DNA of 24,442 nt from Silene noctiflora (GCA_009801015.1 VHZZ01003559.1:66391-90832); one strand, 5' to 3'. Positions 1 through 8,787 are shown, counted from the first letter of the stretch. Program-made: numbers and translations. The notes: a model not told the origin generated them from the sequence alone.

Positions 1-265
1 ACTTGAGTTCTCTCTTGAAAGGTTTTTAGAAAGGTAAAAGTGATAATAAAACTGACGAGAAACTTTAAATATCAATCACGCGTTGCTAACAAAACCCGAC
101 TGAAATAACCCGCAAGACCCACTTACTCGATCGAGTAAGTGACTTACTTGATTGAGTGCCACACGTACTTGATCGAGTACCCATCAAATAGACTACTGCT
201 TCGAAACCACCCTTACTTACTCGACAGAGTAAGCCTTACTCGACAGAGTACCCAACAACACAGAA
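1..265 (-). repeat. Probable LTR fragment, reversed (chromovirus type)
   Basis: No coding sequence is supported here. Read on the minus strand, the stretch has five imperfect palindromes of the ACTCGATCGAGT kind (plus-strand 122-139, 143-158, 165-180, 216-233, 235-251), then an AT-rich TATA-like stretch (about 65-78), then A/C-rich leader-like sequence. The 3' LTR at 2847-4298 has the same order: palindromes, TATAAATAG, leader. I infer the U3/R part of a related LTR in opposite orientation, abutting the broken pol at about 283. A direct alignment was not possible, so family identity is tentative. Confidence 0.5.
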
Positions 266-282
266 AACCGTATTATTACAGT

Positions 283-2660
283 CAGTTCTTAGATCGGTTT
301 GTAGTGGTCTTCATTGATGACATCCTAGTCTATTCCAATACTAGGGAGGAGCACAAGGAGCATCTGAGACTGGTATTGCAAACCTTGCATGATAACCAGT
401 TGTATGCTAAGTTGTCCAAGTGTGAGTTTTGGCTAGAGAAGGTGGCTTTTCTAGACCATGTAATTTCAAAGGATGGGGTAGCTGTGGATCCCACCAAGAT
501 TGAGGCGGTGTCCAAATGGGCAGCACTGAAGAATGTGGCTGAGGTACGGAGTTTCTTGGGTCTAGCCGGGTATTACAGAAGTTCGTGAAATATTTCTCGA
601 AGATAGCTAGACCAATGACAGCGTTGATGAGGAAGGAGAACAAATTTCGCTGGGATGGGAGTTGTGAGACAGCATTCCAAACCTTAAAGGAGCGTTTGAC
701 TACAGCTTCTGTCTTAGCTTTGCCAGAGGGGAGTGAGAACTTTGAGGTCTACACAGATGTTTCAAAGAATGGGCTGGGTTGTGTGATGATGCAGAATAGG
801 AAGGTAATCGCTTATACTTCGAGACAGCTAAAGACTTATGAGGAGAACTACCCTACTCACGACTTGGAGTTAGGTGTTGTGGTTTTTGCTTTGAAGATTT
901 GGAGACACTATCTTTATGGAGCGACTCTAAGGTGTTTTCAGATCACAAAAGCTTGAAGTATATCTACACCCAAAAGGAGCTGAATATGCGTCAGAGGAGA
1001 TGGATGGAGCTGATTGGTGATTATGATATGGAGATTATCTATCATGAGGGGAAGACCAATGTTGTTTTTGATGCATTGAGTAGGAAGGGTTTTTCATTCT
1101 TTATGCACGGCTATGTCTCTTATGAGACTTAAGGATGAGGTGAATGGGATGGGGATCCATATGATTCTAAAGGGGGATGTTCTTGGGGATTTGACAGTGG
1201 AACCTGAACTTTACGAATAGATCAAGAGTAAGCAGGTTGATGATCCTAAGATTCGAGAGTGGAGAGATGGGGTGGAAAAGGGAACTGTTTCGAGGTTTTT
1301 AGTTCATGCTGATGAGAGTGTTCGGTTTAATGGGAGATGGTGTGTGCCTAATGATGTTGAGCTGAGGAAGATGATCATGACTGAGGCTCATTGCACACCT
1401 TATTTAGTGCATCCAAGTGGTGATAAACTTTATAAGGATCTTAAGAAGACTTTTTGGTGGCCTGGAATGAAAAGGGAGACCGCTGAGTTTGTGGCTAGGT
1501 CTTTGACTTGTCAAAGGGTCAAAGAAGAAGAGCGAAGACCGCAAGGTAAGATTCAGTCTCTTGAAGTGCATGAGTGGAAGTGGGAATCTATCTCTATGGA
1601 TTTCATTGTACGTTTGTCGAGGACTTAGTAGGGCAACAATATGATTTGGGTGATTGTAGATCGACTGACAAAGTCGGATCATTTCATTTCAATGAAGGAT
1701 ACTTGGACCAAACTACAGTTAGCCAATGGCTATATAAAGAATGTGGTCCGATTACATGGTGTACCAAAAGACATTGTGTCAGATCTGGATGCGTGGATTA
1801 TATCTAAGTTTTGGCAGGAGTTGCTGGAGTTGATGGGTATTACCCTGAAGGTGAGTACGACATTTCATCCTACGACAGATGGGCAGACGTAGAGGACTAT
1901 CAAGACCTTGGAAGATATGTGGAGGGCTCGTGTTATGGAGTTTGGTGGCAGCTGGGAGGATAGACTTGATTTGATTGAGTTTTCCTATCACAACAGGTTC
2001 CATACCAGTATCGGGATGACACCGTTTGAGGCTTTGTATGGTAGGAGGTGTAGGAGTTCAATTTGTTGGGATGATAGTGCTGAGGCTGTGGTTTTAGGAC
2101 CGTAGATGGTGTAGGATATGATTTAGCAAGTACAGTTGATTCGGAAAAAGATGAAAGCAGCTCAAGATCGACAAAAGAGCTATGCCGACTTGCATCGCAG
2201 GGACATCGAGTTTCAAGTTGGTGACAAGGTTCTTTTGAAAGTGTCACATATGCGTGGTGTCATGCGCTTTGGCAAGAGAGGTAAGTTGAGCTAGAAGTTT
2301 ATAAGTCCGTATGAGATCTTGGATCGGATTGATGAGGTGGCTTATCGATTAACGTTACCACCAACTTTGGACCGTGTGCATAATGTTTTTCACGTGTCTC
2401 AACTCCGGAAGTACGTGAGTGATCTTTCTCATGTGCTCGAGGTTGAGAACATAGAGTAGGATGAGTCTTTGACATATATGGAGGTAGCAAAGGAAATCTT
2501 GGACCGTAAGGTGCGCAAGAACAGGAATGGTGAGACGGTGTTGCTGAAAGTTTTATAGACCAATCATAATGTCGAGGAAGCAACTTGGGAAGTAGAGGAG
2601 GCAATGAATGAACGGTATCCACATCTTTTTGATCAGGTATGGTTGGTTACGGGGACGTAA
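283..2660 (+). pseudogene. Ty3/gypsy chromovirus (Tekay/Del-like) pol, 5'-truncated and broken
   Basis: Remnant of a retrotransposon polyprotein. It starts inside reverse transcriptase just before the catalytic box (FIDDILVYS, about 313-339), followed by the thumb motif FLGLAGYY (about 553-576). A frameshift near 583 leads to RNase H ([10 protein letters not shown] at about 750-780), and another near 930 leads to SDHKSLKYI. The integrase zinc domain follows (EAHC...VHPSGDKLY...LTCQ, about 1383-1510), but its first cysteine codon is TCT (serine, 1500-1502). The integrase core has VIVDRLTK, SDLDAW and HPTTDGQT, with a TAG at 1890-1892 where the family has its catalytic glutamate. A SPYEIL module (about 2300) and a chromodomain-like end (ILDRKVRK to EATWEVEEAM, about 2493-2605) follow, and the frame closes at TAA 2658-2660. 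The chromodomain and sequence style indicate Tekay/Del. Gag, protease and the first half of RT are missing. Confidence 0.93.
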
Positions 2661-2846
2661 CCTTGTTCTTTTTAGGGGGTAGGAGATGATCGCATGTGTT
2701 GGGATAGTTTTGAGTCAGTTTTATGTGTGTTTCGAGTTGGTTTAGTTATGGTTTGAGTATGTTTTGGTTTTGGTCAGCCTTAGTGTTGTTTTTACAGGTA
2801 TGGGTTTGAACTTTGGGGACAAAGTTCGTTTTTAAGGAGGGAAGAT
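2661..2846 (+). other. pol-LTR spacer with polypurine tract
   Basis: Non-coding, T/G-rich link between the pol stop and the 3' LTR. It ends in AAGGAGGGAAGA (about 2834-2845), a purine run immediately before the LTR's TGTAATAC. That is the expected place for the plus-strand priming polypurine tract, and it fixes the LTR boundary at 2847. Confidence 0.75.
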
Positions 2847-2876
2847 TGTAATACATCATATTTGTGACCTTAGGCT

Positions 2877-3056
2877 ACTCTGCCGAGTAGGGGGTACTCA
2901 ACTGAGTAGCTAGTATGAATAGTCTGTCAGTGTTCTGTTCATTGTGAACTCGGGCGAGTGCGTTAGCACTCGGTCGAGTGTGGCGTACTCGATCGAGTGT
3001 CCTACACTCGGTCGAGTGTGTCTTACTCGGTCAAGTGTCTCGTACTCGACCGAGTG
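2877..3056 (+). repeat. Array of short palindromes in LTR U3
   Basis: Eight 10-14 bp imperfect palindromes with consensus ACTCGRYCGAGT lie at 2877, 2895, 2948, 2967, 2986, 3005, 3023 and 3043. The last six are spaced about 19-20 bp apart, or two helical turns. They sit directly upstream of the LTR TATA box. Each unit could form a small hairpin or be a dimeric protein site. Similar units occur at 122-251. Confidence 0.85.
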
Positions 3057-3088
3057 TCCAGTTCATTACGGGCTTTTCTGCGGTTTGA

Positions 3089-3097
3089 TATAAATAG
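3089..3097 (+). promoter_or_regulatory. LTR TATA box
   Basis: TATAAATAG lies about 33 bp after the last palindrome. The position fits a Pol II core promoter at the U3/R border of the chromovirus LTR. Since this is the 3' LTR, it would read outward toward 4298. Confidence 0.65.
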
Positions 3098-3564
3098 AAC
3101 GGAAGCATGTTATAATCATACTTTACACACTAAAACTTTTCATTAAGCTGGTTAATCACCCTTTACAAGAACTAAACGACGTAAACAACTTCCCTTCTAT
3201 TCCTATCGATCCGAGGCGCGAAGTTCTTCATTTTTGGGGATTTTCACACCTTTGTCTTTGTAATCATCTGGGTAAGTTCTTGGTATAGTCTTTTATGGTA
3301 TGGATGTAGATTGGTGAAACCTTAATTTGGGTAATTTGGGGGTTTTGGGATTTGATTGCTTCGTTCGTTGTATTGATTGCCTAATTATGTTCTAGGAGGA
3401 GATTTCGTAGAGGAAGCTTTCTGAATGTGTGTTGTGATTGATTGGATTTGCCTATTAGGTAGGGTTTCCCTACTCAATTTATTGTAGAACATATGTAGTA
3501 TAATGTGATATTCTTTATGATTATCTGATGGTTTAGTTTATTGATGTTATTGGTATTGAGATGG

Positions 3565-3593
3565 ATGTTGGTGTTGGTGTTGGTGTTGGTATT
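3565..3593 (+). repeat. GTTGGT microsatellite
   Basis: Short run of the hexamer GTTGGT (about four copies, slightly imperfect) inside the LTR. Confidence 0.8.
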
Positions 3594-4300
3594 GTGAGCC
3601 ATTGCGAGAGATGGTCTCACCCCCATTGTTCGCCTCTTGTGTTTCTCAACGCAAGGGGAATGTGCACATTAATGGATTTGGGTTCGCTCGTGTGTTGAGC
3701 AGGGCTTAGGTGGTACGACTGTCGTCCCCACTGGTAGCGAGGGTTACCTGTTGCGATGGGTAATCTGGCAGGGCTACACCACGCGAAGTGTAGTCAATTA
3801 CTGGTTACTATGGAGTATGGAGATTGGTTACGATTGCCATGGTTGTCTATGTTTTGCTATCATATCATATTGTTGTATAGTTGACAAACCCCGTTTATGT
3901 TTTCAAAACTGTGGTGATCCATTCGAGGTACATTGGGGTATGGGGGTGTTACAAGTGTTCTCTTTGTGTTTGTATTTGCGATGATCCATTGATGTGGTTG
4001 GCAATGGTGAGCAGATATACTTTTCAGTTGTTTGTATTTGTGGGAACTGGATGTGTCTTCTGGGTCGGGGAGACCACGTGACATTGAGTCAGTAGTCGGA
4101 AGATATAGTTTCACTAATTGTATCTCTTTTGTATAAGTGTTATAGTTTCTTTCAATGTTTCCACTGTACCTGGTAAACGAAGTATTTAATGTTCTTTTAT
4201 TGTCCATTTGATATTTTTACCTTGGGCAACCGAGATGGTAAGGCCCTTACTTCCTGGGAAGGTCTAGTTAAGGCTCCTTAGTAAGTGTGGGTGTTACAAA

Positions 4301-4795
4301 AATACTCTGCAGGAAGATTCGGAATGCGAACCCAAGTCGTTAAGAATTGAATTTTATCATCCATAGGAACAAAATTTGGTATCCATTTACTTATTGTCAG
4401 ATAATGATTGTCGATCCATGGTCCTTGAGATACAATGTAGCATGCTCGTAATCTTGCTTCGACGAGAACTTGGATATGTAATACGAGTAACCCAAATCTG
4501 TAAGAGTGAGTTTTAATTTGTCGTTAATCGACCATTTAGTTTGAACTTTTCTCATGAACGATAGATAGCCAATCTGTTTGTCAAACATTTTTATGATTAG
4601 GGATTTGCGCCATAGTTTCCTGATCTTCGCTTTCTCATCTTTGGTGAGGCGGATTCGTGGACAAATTTCATCTTCTTCCTTCAAATCTGGTGTCAATTCG
4701 TCCTCTGAGACGATGACTATGTCTTCTAGATCAATAATATTTTCTTCATTCGAGACCGTGAAAAATCGTTTCACCATGTCCTTATTTGTCGACAC
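4301..4795 (-). pseudogene. LINE ORF1 (DUF4283, gag-like) N-terminal fragment
   Basis: Minus-strand piece of the nucleic-acid-binding ORF1 of a plant L1-type LINE. The open frame (4397-4795) contains the acidic leader and LTKDEKAKIRKLWRKSLIIK, followed by KLTLTDLGYSYYISKF. A one-base shift near 4410 moves the reading into GPWIDNHYLTISKWIPNF and then WVRIPNLPAEYF, the typical end of the DUF4283 block (PW...HYL...W.P.F...WVRIP.LP). Coding similarity stops at the LTR edge (4298), so the chromovirus apparently landed inside the LINE. The residue before SVSTNKD is not ATG; the first in-frame ATG is MVKRFF. The C-terminal half with the zinc knuckle is absent. Confidence 0.8.
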
Positions 4796-5118
4796 CGATA
4801 TTGAGCTAGGAGATTAGATGCCAGAAAGTGTGACAATTGTTCTCAATCCGCATAGTCTCGTTTTCTAAGGAATTTGAAGAGTTGGTTGCGACAAATTCAC
4901 TAATATGCAATTTTTTGCACTTTGTATTTTTTGAAATAGGTGGAAAAGATGAAGGAGAAGCCTCCACCTTAAATTCAAAGGAAGAATTATTGATAATATT
5001 CATATACTGGTATTATTCTGCATTCAAACTAAAGCAAAAATTTAGAGAGAAATTTTAGAGAGAGATTTTAACCGTTTACCATATTATCACACATTCCACC
5101 TCCATTTTGAAAAAGGGG
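4796..5118 (-). other. Possible LINE 5' leader / broken ORF1 start; no gene supported
   Basis: Upstream of the LINE ORF1 fragment on the minus strand there is a second open stretch (about 4806-5003) in another frame, with no recognisable domain. It could be the displaced ORF1 start or 5' UTR. AG-rich repeats at 5043-5068 may be the LINE 5' boundary. Nothing else is supported. Confidence 0.35.
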
Positions 5119-5288
5119 TTATTTAATGACAATAATTCAACCTAAGCCTCTCATTCCCCGTTTAATCCATCATATTGATTATCCCATATTAATCTGTTCT
5201 TTGTTATTATTTATCTTATTTTGCACTACCTTTTATGTTTATTGGTGGTAACCCATTAATCTTATTTTTAACAGGTTTCCTTCCTGGC

Positions 5289-5307
5289 TTTTTTTTTTTT
5301 TTTTTTT
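5289..5307 (+). repeat. Poly-T run
   Basis: Homopolymer T of about 18-19 bases inside the inverted-repeat element; low-complexity. Confidence 0.85.
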
Positions 5308-6293
5308 ATTTTAAGATTTCATCAATCTTTCACTTTCATCTTTATGGGTTCTTCCTTCATCTTCAACTTTTTTTCCCCTTCTTTTTCTTTCTCCATTTTA
5401 TTTACCAAATTTCCCTTTACAAAGTTGGAAAAAAAAGAATGAGAGAGAGAAATGAGTTAGACGGTAGACTACAATCAACTTACACCACAAATTCTCAAAA
5501 TAAGAAAAGCCACAAGCTTAAAATATAATTATCAATCACATTTTTAACAAACACTACCAAACTTTCACACTAAAACCTCTACAAATTCTCAAAATTGCCA
5601 ATTCATAATAATATTTCATCATTTTTCTTTTTCATTTTCTTCTTATTAGCTAAAAGAACCATCTTTGAAGTCACCTGATTTTGGTCTGGTTTGGGCAGAT
5701 GGTCCAGCACCTACTGTTTTAGTTTCAATTTTGGAGTCGGTTTCAGGTTTTGAAATACGTGTGTTTTGTGTAGTTTAATGGATTATTGGGTCTAAATTTG
5801 AGGCGGTTGTTGCCCTACATTTGATGATTTTGAATTTTAAGAAGTGGGAAGGTAGAATTTGTAAGTGGAGTTTTGGAAGAAGAGTACGAAAAGATGGGAA
5901 ATTAAAGCATGAGGATATGGGATTGAAACATTGATGCCGGAGTGTAGGATATGCTCTGGGATTGAAGGATAAGGTGAGTTGGATTTGATGTTGGTGAATT
6001 AAAGTGGGTGTTTACGGGGAATTAATGTAACGAAAGGTTTAATTGAATATAATTTATTATGAGAATTAGAAAAACAAAAAATCGTGGAGGATGTTGAATA
6101 AGCTAAGGGAAATGAATTAGGTGAAAAAAGATGAAAGAGGGATGTGAAAGAAGATGAAAGTTGGCCTTTAAAATAAAGGGGTGACCTGTGTTTAATAAGT
6201 TTTCTTTCCAAAAGATCAAAATAAGATGAGTGATAGTAAAGAACAAATTAACATCGATAATTAATAGGATGAATTAAATAGGGTAGGTGAGGC

Positions 6294-6303
6294 TTAGGTT
6301 GGA
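6294..6303. repeat. SINE target-site duplication, left copy
   Basis: TTAGGTTGGA; the partner TTAGGTTGAA is at 6435-6444, with one mismatch in ten. Confidence 0.8.
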
Positions 6304-6434
6304 TTTTTCTTTTTTTTTTGGTCTCATGAAGCGCGCACATAGTCGCATTACAATAGAGGGGAAGGGGGATTCGAACTTGGGACCTATTGTCCACAATACC
6401 TTTGTCTTAACCACTAAACTAAGACATCTTCGGT
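6304..6434 (-). mobile_element. tRNA-derived SINE
   Basis: Read on the minus strand, this ~130-bp insert begins with a Pol III A-box-like block (TTAGTTTAGTGGTTAAGAC, plus-strand about 6404-6422). About 30 bp later it has a good B box (AAGTTCGAATCCCC, about 6366-6379), and it ends in an A-rich tail (plus-strand T-run 6304-6319). It is flanked by a near-perfect 10-bp duplication, TTAGGTTGGA at 6294-6303 and TTAGGTTGAA at 6435-6444. The sequence on either side rejoins into an unbroken copy of the inverted-repeat arm seen at 5130-5150, so the insertion boundaries are independently confirmed. It encodes no protein and would rely on LINE machinery. Confidence 0.85.
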
Positions 6435-6462
6435 TTAGGTTGAATTATTGTCATTAAATAAT

Positions 6463-6669
6463 CTTTTATGTTATAAAATTAATTAGGAGATAAATATTGT
6501 TCAATAGTAAATATAGATAGTTAAATCTTAAGACTAATTAATTAGGAATAAATATTGTCCGATAAAATATCATTTAGGAGGGAAATTTAAGCGGGACAAT
6601 TTAAAGATGCGTTAATCTTTAGTAAGTAGGGGATTAAATAAAAGGTTTTTGGCTGAAACTCCTTTTTAT
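6463..6669. other. AT-rich spacer, no gene seen
   Basis: Contains two diverged copies of an ATTAATTAGGA...AATATTG segment (about 6479-6500 and 6537-6560) and otherwise nothing recognisable. Confidence 0.6.
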
Positions 6670-6672
6670 TTA

Positions 6673-7101
6673 GGCTCTGTTTGGTAAAACTACCTAAAAA
6701 GGTAGTTGAAACTTGAAAAGGTAGCTGAAAACTGAAAAGCTAACTGAAACCTGATAAGGTAACTGATAAGGTAGCTGGAAATTATGAACTGATAAGGTAG
6801 CTGATTATATAAAAAATGTTTGGCAAACTAACTGAAAAGGTAACCGATTTTGTTGAAATGACGTAAAAAGATATGAGAATTATTTAATAGTATAGATTTA
6901 AGGGATAAAAAGGGAAAAACAAATCAAATAAGGTACCTGAAATCTCAAATGCTACTCTAGATAGCATTTCATTTTAGATAGCTTATTTGGTTAAATAAGC
7001 TACTTGTCAAACGCTTACAAACAAATAAGGTACCTGAAATTTTGGTCAAATAAGTAACTTTGACCAAATTAGGTACCTGAAATACCTTGTCAAACAGAGC
7101 C
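6673..7101. mobile_element. Tourist-like MITE (PIF/Harbinger)
   Basis: 429-bp non-coding element with ends GGCTCTGTTTGG and CAAACAGAGCC, flanked on both sides by TTA (6670-6672 and 7102-7104). The 3-bp TTA target duplication and this TIR style are hallmarks of PIF/Harbinger-derived Tourist MITEs. No 8-bp duplication is present, which argues against hAT. The interior is built from many short degenerate units such as AAGGTAGCTGAA and AAGGTACCTGAAAT, in opposite orientations toward the two ends, so it could fold into a long hairpin. Confidence 0.85.
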
Positions 7102-7247
7102 TTAGCCTTTTTTATGGGAAATTATCTTTTATTTCTTTTGGCCCTCTAGTACATTTTATTTATAATTTTTTTGTTTATAAAAAGCTACCTAATTTTCAAG
7201 TTTCCCTCCCTGCATTATTTTCGAACTATCTAAAGTCATCCACCACC

Positions 7248-7364
7248 TTCTGGAACTTGTCCAACATATTACACTGTACATCAAACACAAACACTCTGGA
7301 ATCAACCCCAAAATTCATATCCCTCAGACCCTCACTAGAAACTTCCATTTCACCTCTATAAATA
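7248..7364 (+). promoter_or_regulatory. Heat-shock promoter of the sHSP gene (HSEs and TATA box)
   Basis: Two heat-shock-element cores lie upstream of a TATA box: TTCTGGAACTTG at 7248-7259 (TTCnnGAA plus a partial third unit) and GAAACTTC at 7338-7345 (a perfect GAAnnTTC). TATAAATA follows at 7357-7364, and the start codon is 114 bp further on, after an A/C-rich leader typical of plant sHSP mRNAs. This is a standard layout for HSF-driven small heat-shock genes. Activity is inferred, not shown. Confidence 0.7.
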
Positions 7365-7477
7365 CCACTTTCACCCCCCACTCAACTCTCCAACAATCAA
7401 CATCTCTCAAAAACAAAGACCTCAACAATCACTCTCAAGATTTCAAACTAATTCGATTCCACAACAAAAAACAAAAA

Positions 7478-7699
7478 ATGGATTTCAGAATGATGGGTTT
7501 CGACGCACCAATCCTCAACACAATCCAACACTTCCTCGACACCGATGACTTCACTCCCACTCAAAAACTCACCACTGGTGCTGAATCCTACGTCCGCGAC
7601 GCTCGGGCCATGGCTCAGACAGCTGCGGACGTGAAGGAGCACCCAGACAAATATGAGTTCATAATCAACATACCTTGCTCCTTATTGTTCGACCCTTAA
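7478..7699 (+). pseudogene. Class II small heat-shock protein, truncated to its N-terminal arm
   Basis: The ATG opens MDFRMMGFDAPILNTIQHFL, the signature start of plant cytosolic class II (17-18 kDa) small heat-shock proteins. It continues through SYVRDARAMAQTAADVKEHPD and KYEFIINIP, where the family enters its alpha-crystallin domain (usually ...VDMPGL). Here similarity stops after IINIP (about 7672), and a foreign tail CSLLFDP leads to TAA at 7697-7699. The result is 73 residues against a usual ~155: the whole chaperone (ACD) domain and the C-terminal IxI region are gone. The sequence that follows is a retrotransposon LTR fragment, so the gene was cut by that insertion or a linked deletion. 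The missing 3' half does not appear elsewhere in the window. The frame before the break has no stops, so the loss may be fairly recent. Confidence 0.88.
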
Positions 7700-8773
7700 A
7701 AGTGCGACGAAACTCGTTTACTTGCGTTGTATTCAAAACTACATCATTAATATAACCTCACATTCATAGAACACTATACTTGTTTCACATGTTGTATTGT
7801 ATTCAGTTATGGTATAACACTATGTTTGCATATCACATTGGTTACTCTTGTTCATGGGTCATGGTTCAGTCAGTTATGTTGTTTTATGCTTGATATTGAT
7901 GTTATTCACCTGAATGTACAGTCAGTTATACTGTGCAATCTTTATAGGTATACTCTACAATCTTTATAGGCTGGTTATATAGATGACGTGAGGTATCACT
8001 TACATACTGATCGAAATGAGCAAACGCTACCCCTTGTGGGATTCTGCGTAGGCCTATCTCCGGCTTGACGAGTGGCAGTTGTTATACACTCTCATTCCCG
8101 TATGTCGTTCGGTGTACACTTGTTGCACCGAGAGTCGGGCCAAGTCTTAGACAAACAGGCAGTTGATATACGCTATACATAGTACCGTGGATGCAGTTGT
8201 TATACGGTCCACACTGATGGAGGCAGTTGTTACTTGTTATACACTCCGTCCGTTCAGAGGCAGTTGTTATACATTGTGAAAGTTAGAGGCAGTTGTTATA
8301 CGCTCAAACAGCGTTCGTTCTATACACCATGTTTGGTGGTTGGTTATTCGGTTCTTTCATCGTTGATTTTAAATGGTTAGTCGTGTTGTTATGTTTTGTT
8401 TATATCTTCACATGTCATTTATCTACTTTCACTTGTTATTAATTTTTGGTTAGTTCAGCCTGTTGTAAACATAACTCGGAGAGCATCTAGTTACTCCCGA
8501 CTGATTATCTCCCCCTTCTCAGGCTGCTCAAGTTGTTGCTGATTGGATGATATCTTGCTTGGGGAGTATTTTGTGGCTACATGAATAAATTATTTAGGAA
8601 TTTGATTTACGTTTGAGAACCCTTTTAATAATGTTGTAGCTTTTGATTTTGGATTTAGCATCGATCCGGATTGGTCAGGTGTTTCCGCCACCTAGACCTT
8701 ATATATATTGTTAAACTCTAATTATTCATTTATATTATGGTATTTCCTTTATTATATAATCTAGATTGTTACA
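7674..8773 (+). repeat. 5'-truncated LTR of a second Ty3/gypsy element
   Basis: No ORF. The right edge (TTGTTACA, ending 8773) matches the ending style of the first LTR (GTGTTACA) and is followed by a degenerate methionine-tRNA primer site and then gag, which identifies it as a 5' LTR. The left edge is not a clean TG start, so the LTR is probably truncated at the sHSP junction. Six copies of a GGCAGTTGTTATACRCTC-like motif lie at 8074-8310. Confidence 0.7.
8074..8310 (+). repeat. Dispersed 18-bp motif repeated six times
   Basis: Units related to GGCAGTTGTTATACRCTC start near 8074, 8158, 8192, 8222, 8259 and 8288, spaced irregularly (about 29-84 bp). They lie inside the second LTR, and their role is unknown. 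Confidence 0.75.
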
Positions 8774-8775
8774 GT

Positions 8776-8787
8776 TAGTATCAAAGT
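8776..8787 (+). other. Degenerate primer-binding site (initiator Met-tRNA)
   Basis: TAGTATCAAAGT lies two bases after the LTR end. It differs from the canonical TGGTATCAGAGC only by three transitions (two G to A, one C to T), as expected for an old, methylated copy. Confidence 0.75.

Larger units (their letters stand above)
2847..4298 (+). repeat. 3' LTR of the chromovirus
   Basis: Long terminal repeat of 1452 bp. The left edge (TGTAATAC) follows the polypurine tract and the right edge is GTGTTACA, so the ends form the short inverted repeat TGTAA...TTACA. U3 carries eight palindromes of the CTCGGTCGAG type (2877-3056) and a TATA box at 3089-3097; the remaining ~1.2 kb is R/U5-like and holds no supported gene. 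The flank after the LTR (AAAAT, 4299-4303) would be the target duplication, but the 5' partner is lost. An LTR end at 24351 is clearly related in its last ~80 bp. Confidence 0.85.
5119..6462. mobile_element. Candidate non-autonomous DNA element with long terminal inverted repeats
   Basis: The left arm (5119-about 5240) reappears in reverse complement at about 6190-6462, interrupted only by a SINE. The outermost TTATTTAATGAC / GTCATTAAATAA and the CAATAATTCAACCTAAGCCTC block match base for base, and the match continues with scattered differences for over 100 bp (I estimate 75-80% by eye). More diverged similarity (TTATTTTAA...CTTTCA) continues inward, so the arms may be 250 bp or more. The interior (5290-6180) is T-rich then G/A-rich and has no convincing ORF. 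Arm length suggests a Mutator-like or foldback element, but I could not identify a clear target duplication. Confidence 0.6.

Noticed and set aside
2877-3056. Regular short repeats with spacers, superficially CRISPR-like
   Set aside because: Units are 10-14 bp imperfect palindromes with spacers of only a few bases inside an LTR of a plant retrotransposon; no cas genes, wrong organism.
3751-4207. Open frames on both strands within the first LTR
   Set aside because: They lie inside the LTR R/U5 region and have no domain; typical shadows of non-coding LTR sequence.
6673-7101. Classification of this MITE as hAT
   Set aside because: No 8-bp duplication; the TTA on both sides fits PIF/Harbinger better.
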